From: an uncultured Chloroflexota bacterium
Lineage (GTDB): Bacteria; Chloroflexota; Anaerolineae; Aggregatilineales; Phototrophicaceae
Direction of reading: 5' to 3'
DNA: 15,233 bases
Assembly (NCBI GenBank): GCA_937988705.1
Contig: CALKIA010000280.1
Coordinates: 1-15,233 of the forward strand
In this document: piece by piece, positions 13,628 through 15,233 of the stretch
Position numbering within the stretch: the stretch's first letter is position 1
Layout: every line of letters starts with the position of its first letter
The notes under the pieces: generated by a model
What the model was told of the DNA's origin: nothing
Seen by the model: only the letters and a program-made list of their open reading frames with translations
The model's database searches: none
Program-made: the position numbers and the translations under genes

Positions 13628-14845
13628 TTACGCCCGCGGCAGCACCAGCGTGAAAATGCTGCCCTGCTGACCGGGGCTGCTGGCGCTCAGGTAGCCGCCA
13701 TGCACTTCGGCGACGCGCCGCGCGATGAACAAGCCTTGACCCAGGCCGCGCGGATCGATGAGCCGCCCGGTGCGCGTCTTGGGCTTGCCGCGATAGAAGC
13801 GCTCGAAGACATGCGGCAGATCCTCGTCGGAGATGCCCACGCCCGTATCGACCACTTGCACGGCGATATTCTCGCTGTCCGCCAGACCCGCCGTGACAAT
13901 GATGTGCCCGCCCGTTTCGTTGTAGGCGATGGCATTCTGCACGAGATGGCCGAGCGCCCAGCGCAACCGCTGATCATCGCCGTGTACGCGCAGTCGTGAC
14001 ACCTGCCGCGCGTTGAACGAAATATCGAGGTTGGCGCGCCGGACTTCCGGCATCATCCCCGTGACCACACTCCAGATGAGCTGTTCCAGCCCGACGAGAT
14101 CGTGGCGGATGCTGAATGCGCCGCTCGTCAGTTCGGAGATGTCGAGCAGTTCAACGATCATCCGATCGAGGATGTCGACGTTGCGCGTGAGCGTCTCCAA
14201 CAGCTTGGGATTCGGCGCTTTGCCGTCCGCCGTCTGGTTGATGATGACTTCGCTCATGCCCTTGATGACGGCCATCGGCGTGCGCAGTTCGTGCGAAATG
14301 GCGGTGATGAAGTGATCCTTCAGCCGATCCGCCAGTTCTTCGCGGGTGACATCGCGCAGCACGATGATCGTGCCGATGCGTTCGCCCGCCTCATTACCGA
14401 CGGCGGCGAGCTGCGCGCCGATCACGCGGTTGTTGACCTGCACGCGGCGCGGTTCGCTCAGCGGTAGAATCTCCGAGGAGAGTTCTACGACACTGCGATA
14501 CTCGTTGAAGAGCGTGCCAAGTTCCGTCTCCCAGAACGATTTGATCGAACCGAGGAGCTTGCGTGCGGCCTCGTTGACGTACACGAGCCGCCCCTCGTTG
14601 TCCTGCATGATCACGCCCTGCTCGATGGTCGCGAGAATCCCGCCGAGGCGCTGGATCTCGACGTCCCGCTTTTTCAGCGCGAGTTCATGCACTTCGTTCT
14701 GCGCGACGATCTGCTGCGTGCGCTCAACTTCTTTTTGCCGCCCAAACGCGCGGTATATGCGGCTAAACATCTGCTCCGACGATTTGCCCAACTGATTTAC
14801 GCGATACAGCGTCCCGCTGATCTCTTTGGGGTCAGGTTGGGTCAT
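13628..14845 (-). CDS. Cytoplasmic PAS sensor histidine kinase, operon partner of the receiver protein
   Basis: The 405-residue protein has no membrane segment. Residues ~35-70 look coiled-coil (VERTQQIVAQNEVHELALKK). A PAS domain follows (~71-170: ATIEQGVIMQDNEGRLVYVN ... IIVLRDVTREE). HisKA has HFITAISHELRTPMAVIKG with phospho-acceptor His 185. HATPase motifs are LVQNAIAYNETGGH (Asn 304), VVDTGVGISDEDLPHVFERF (331-350) and DPRGLGQGLFIARR (364-377). It thus autophosphorylates on ATP and should pass phosphate to the receiver encoded just upstream. Start ATG 14845 has GGAG 9 nt upstream, inside the end of the receiver gene; only 2 nt separate the genes. The last 25 codons are duplicated at 11839-11917. 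The signal sensed is unknown. Confidence 0.93.
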   Translation of the reverse strand: MTQPDPKEISGTLYRVNQLGKSSEQMFSRIYRAFGRQKEVERTQQIVAQNEVHELALKKRDVEIQRLGGILATIEQGVIMQDNEGRLVYVNEAARKLLGSIKSFWETELGTLFNEYRSVVELSSEILPLSEPRRVQVNNRVIGAQLAAVGNEAGERIGTIIVLRDVTREELADRLKDHFITAISHELRTPMAVIKGMSEVIINQTADGKAPNPKLLETLTRNVDILDRMIVELLDISELTSGAFSIRHDLVGLEQLIWSVVTGMMPEVRRANLDISFNARQVSRLRVHGDDQRLRWALGHLVQNAIAYNETGGHIIVTAGLADSENIAVQVVDTGVGISDEDLPHVFERFYRGKPKTRTGRLIDPRGLGQGLFIARRVAEVHGGYLSASSPGQQGSIFTLVLPRA

Positions 14846-14847
14846 GT

Positions 14848-15233
14848 TTAACCACTCCGTTTCTGCTGCGCGACCCGATCCAGCGTCGCGCGGAACTGTT
14901 CAAAATCTGGAAGCGGCTTGTTAAGGATGTGGTCGACGCCGTCGGCGGTCATCATCTCGTGGCGTTCGCGTTCGCTCAGGGAGAATGCTGTCATGAGCAC
15001 GATCGGCGTCCGCTGAAGCTGCGGCAGCGTGCGCATCCGGTTGGCGAGTTCGTTGCCTTTTTTACCGGGCATGCGAATATCCATCAGCACAAGGTCAGGC
15101 ACCGAGTGTCCGTCGCCGCGTTCGATCTGGTCAAGCCAATCCCACACTTTCTGACCGTTTTCAAACGTGAGCGTGTGATATCCCCACACCTGACACATCA
15201 TGGCGATCAAATTGCGAATATCCGCTTCATCTT
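14848..15233 (-). CDS. Stand-alone response-regulator receiver (CheY-like), N-terminus cut by window edge
   Basis: The frame is open to the window edge; 127 residues are visible, beginning DEADIRNLIAMMCQVWGY, which is the acidic pocket and first helix of a receiver domain. The phospho-acceptor Asp is in PDLVLMDIRMPGKKGNELA, the conserved Thr in TPIVLMTAFS, and the conserved Lys in HILNKPL. The chain ends at QQKRSG with no output domain, so the protein acts by binding a partner or as a phosphate shuttle, not as a DNA binder. A TTG at 15210 could be mistaken for a start, but it falls inside the conserved domain. It is co-transcribed with the kinase 2 nt downstream, so the pair is very likely cognate. 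Confidence 0.93.
   Translation of the reverse strand, partial: DEADIRNLIAMMCQVWGYHTLTFENGQKVWDWLDQIERGDGHSVPDLVLMDIRMPGKKGNELANRMRTLPQLQRTPIVLMTAFSLSERERHEMMTADGVDHILNKPLPDFEQFRATLDRVAQQKRSG

Noticed and set aside
15208..15210. TTG at 15210 as start of the receiver gene
   Set aside because: In-frame upstream codons give DEADIRN, the conserved acidic pocket of the receiver, so the gene continues beyond the window edge.

Overview
The window looks like a chromosomal piece of a Chloroflexota bacterium, probably Anaerolineae-like. This is inferred from protein style: a GH57-type branching enzyme beside GlgC and GlgA, secreted WD40/PD40 beta-propeller proteins, a secreted FecR-like protein with an N-terminal Cys pattern, and cytoplasmic PAS kinases paired with a lone receiver. 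No rRNA or tRNA gene was seen, so the taxonomy is only moderately secure.

Layout. A glycogen block fills most of the left half. The 5' part of an alpha-glucan phosphorylase gene (minus, cut by the window edge) diverges from a small stand-alone CBM48 protein at 674-1111, which has a near-consensus promoter and a strong terminator. An AT-rich accessory patch (1318-3315) follows, with a secreted PD40/TolB-like propeller and an unrecognised three-helix membrane protein. Next, read leftward, come glgC (3377-4633), glgA (4893-6350) and a GH57 branching enzyme (6359-8053). The branching enzyme and glgA form a tight operon, 8 nt apart, with the glgA ribosome binding site overlapping the upstream stop. 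glgC is separated from glgA by a 106-bp GC-rich foldback repeat. Together these genes can make ADP-glucose, polymerise it, branch the glucan and degrade it again by phosphorolysis.

The right half is secretory and sensory. A secreted FecR-like protein (8325-9533) and a 14-repeat secreted WD40 protein (9725-11782) lie on the plus strand. A PAS-PAS histidine kinase (12056-13516, plus) then converges on a receiver/PAS-histidine-kinase operon (13628-15233, minus; the receiver is cut by the window edge).

The most interesting structures are non-coding. (1) Four intergenic palindromes share the core GGGCGCAC-N4-GTGCGCCC with different N4; each lies just past a gene end. (2) A 79-bp remnant at 11839-11917 copies the last 25 codons and stop of the kinase at 13628. 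It matches at 72 of 76 positions before the stop, all four differences are synonymous, and it carries its own copy of the palindrome. The PAS-PAS kinase gene therefore sits between two direct repeats, which looks like insertion or duplication at the 3' end of a kinase gene with the end regenerated. (3) The CBM48 and branching-enzyme promoters share a 13-nt -10/discriminator sequence.
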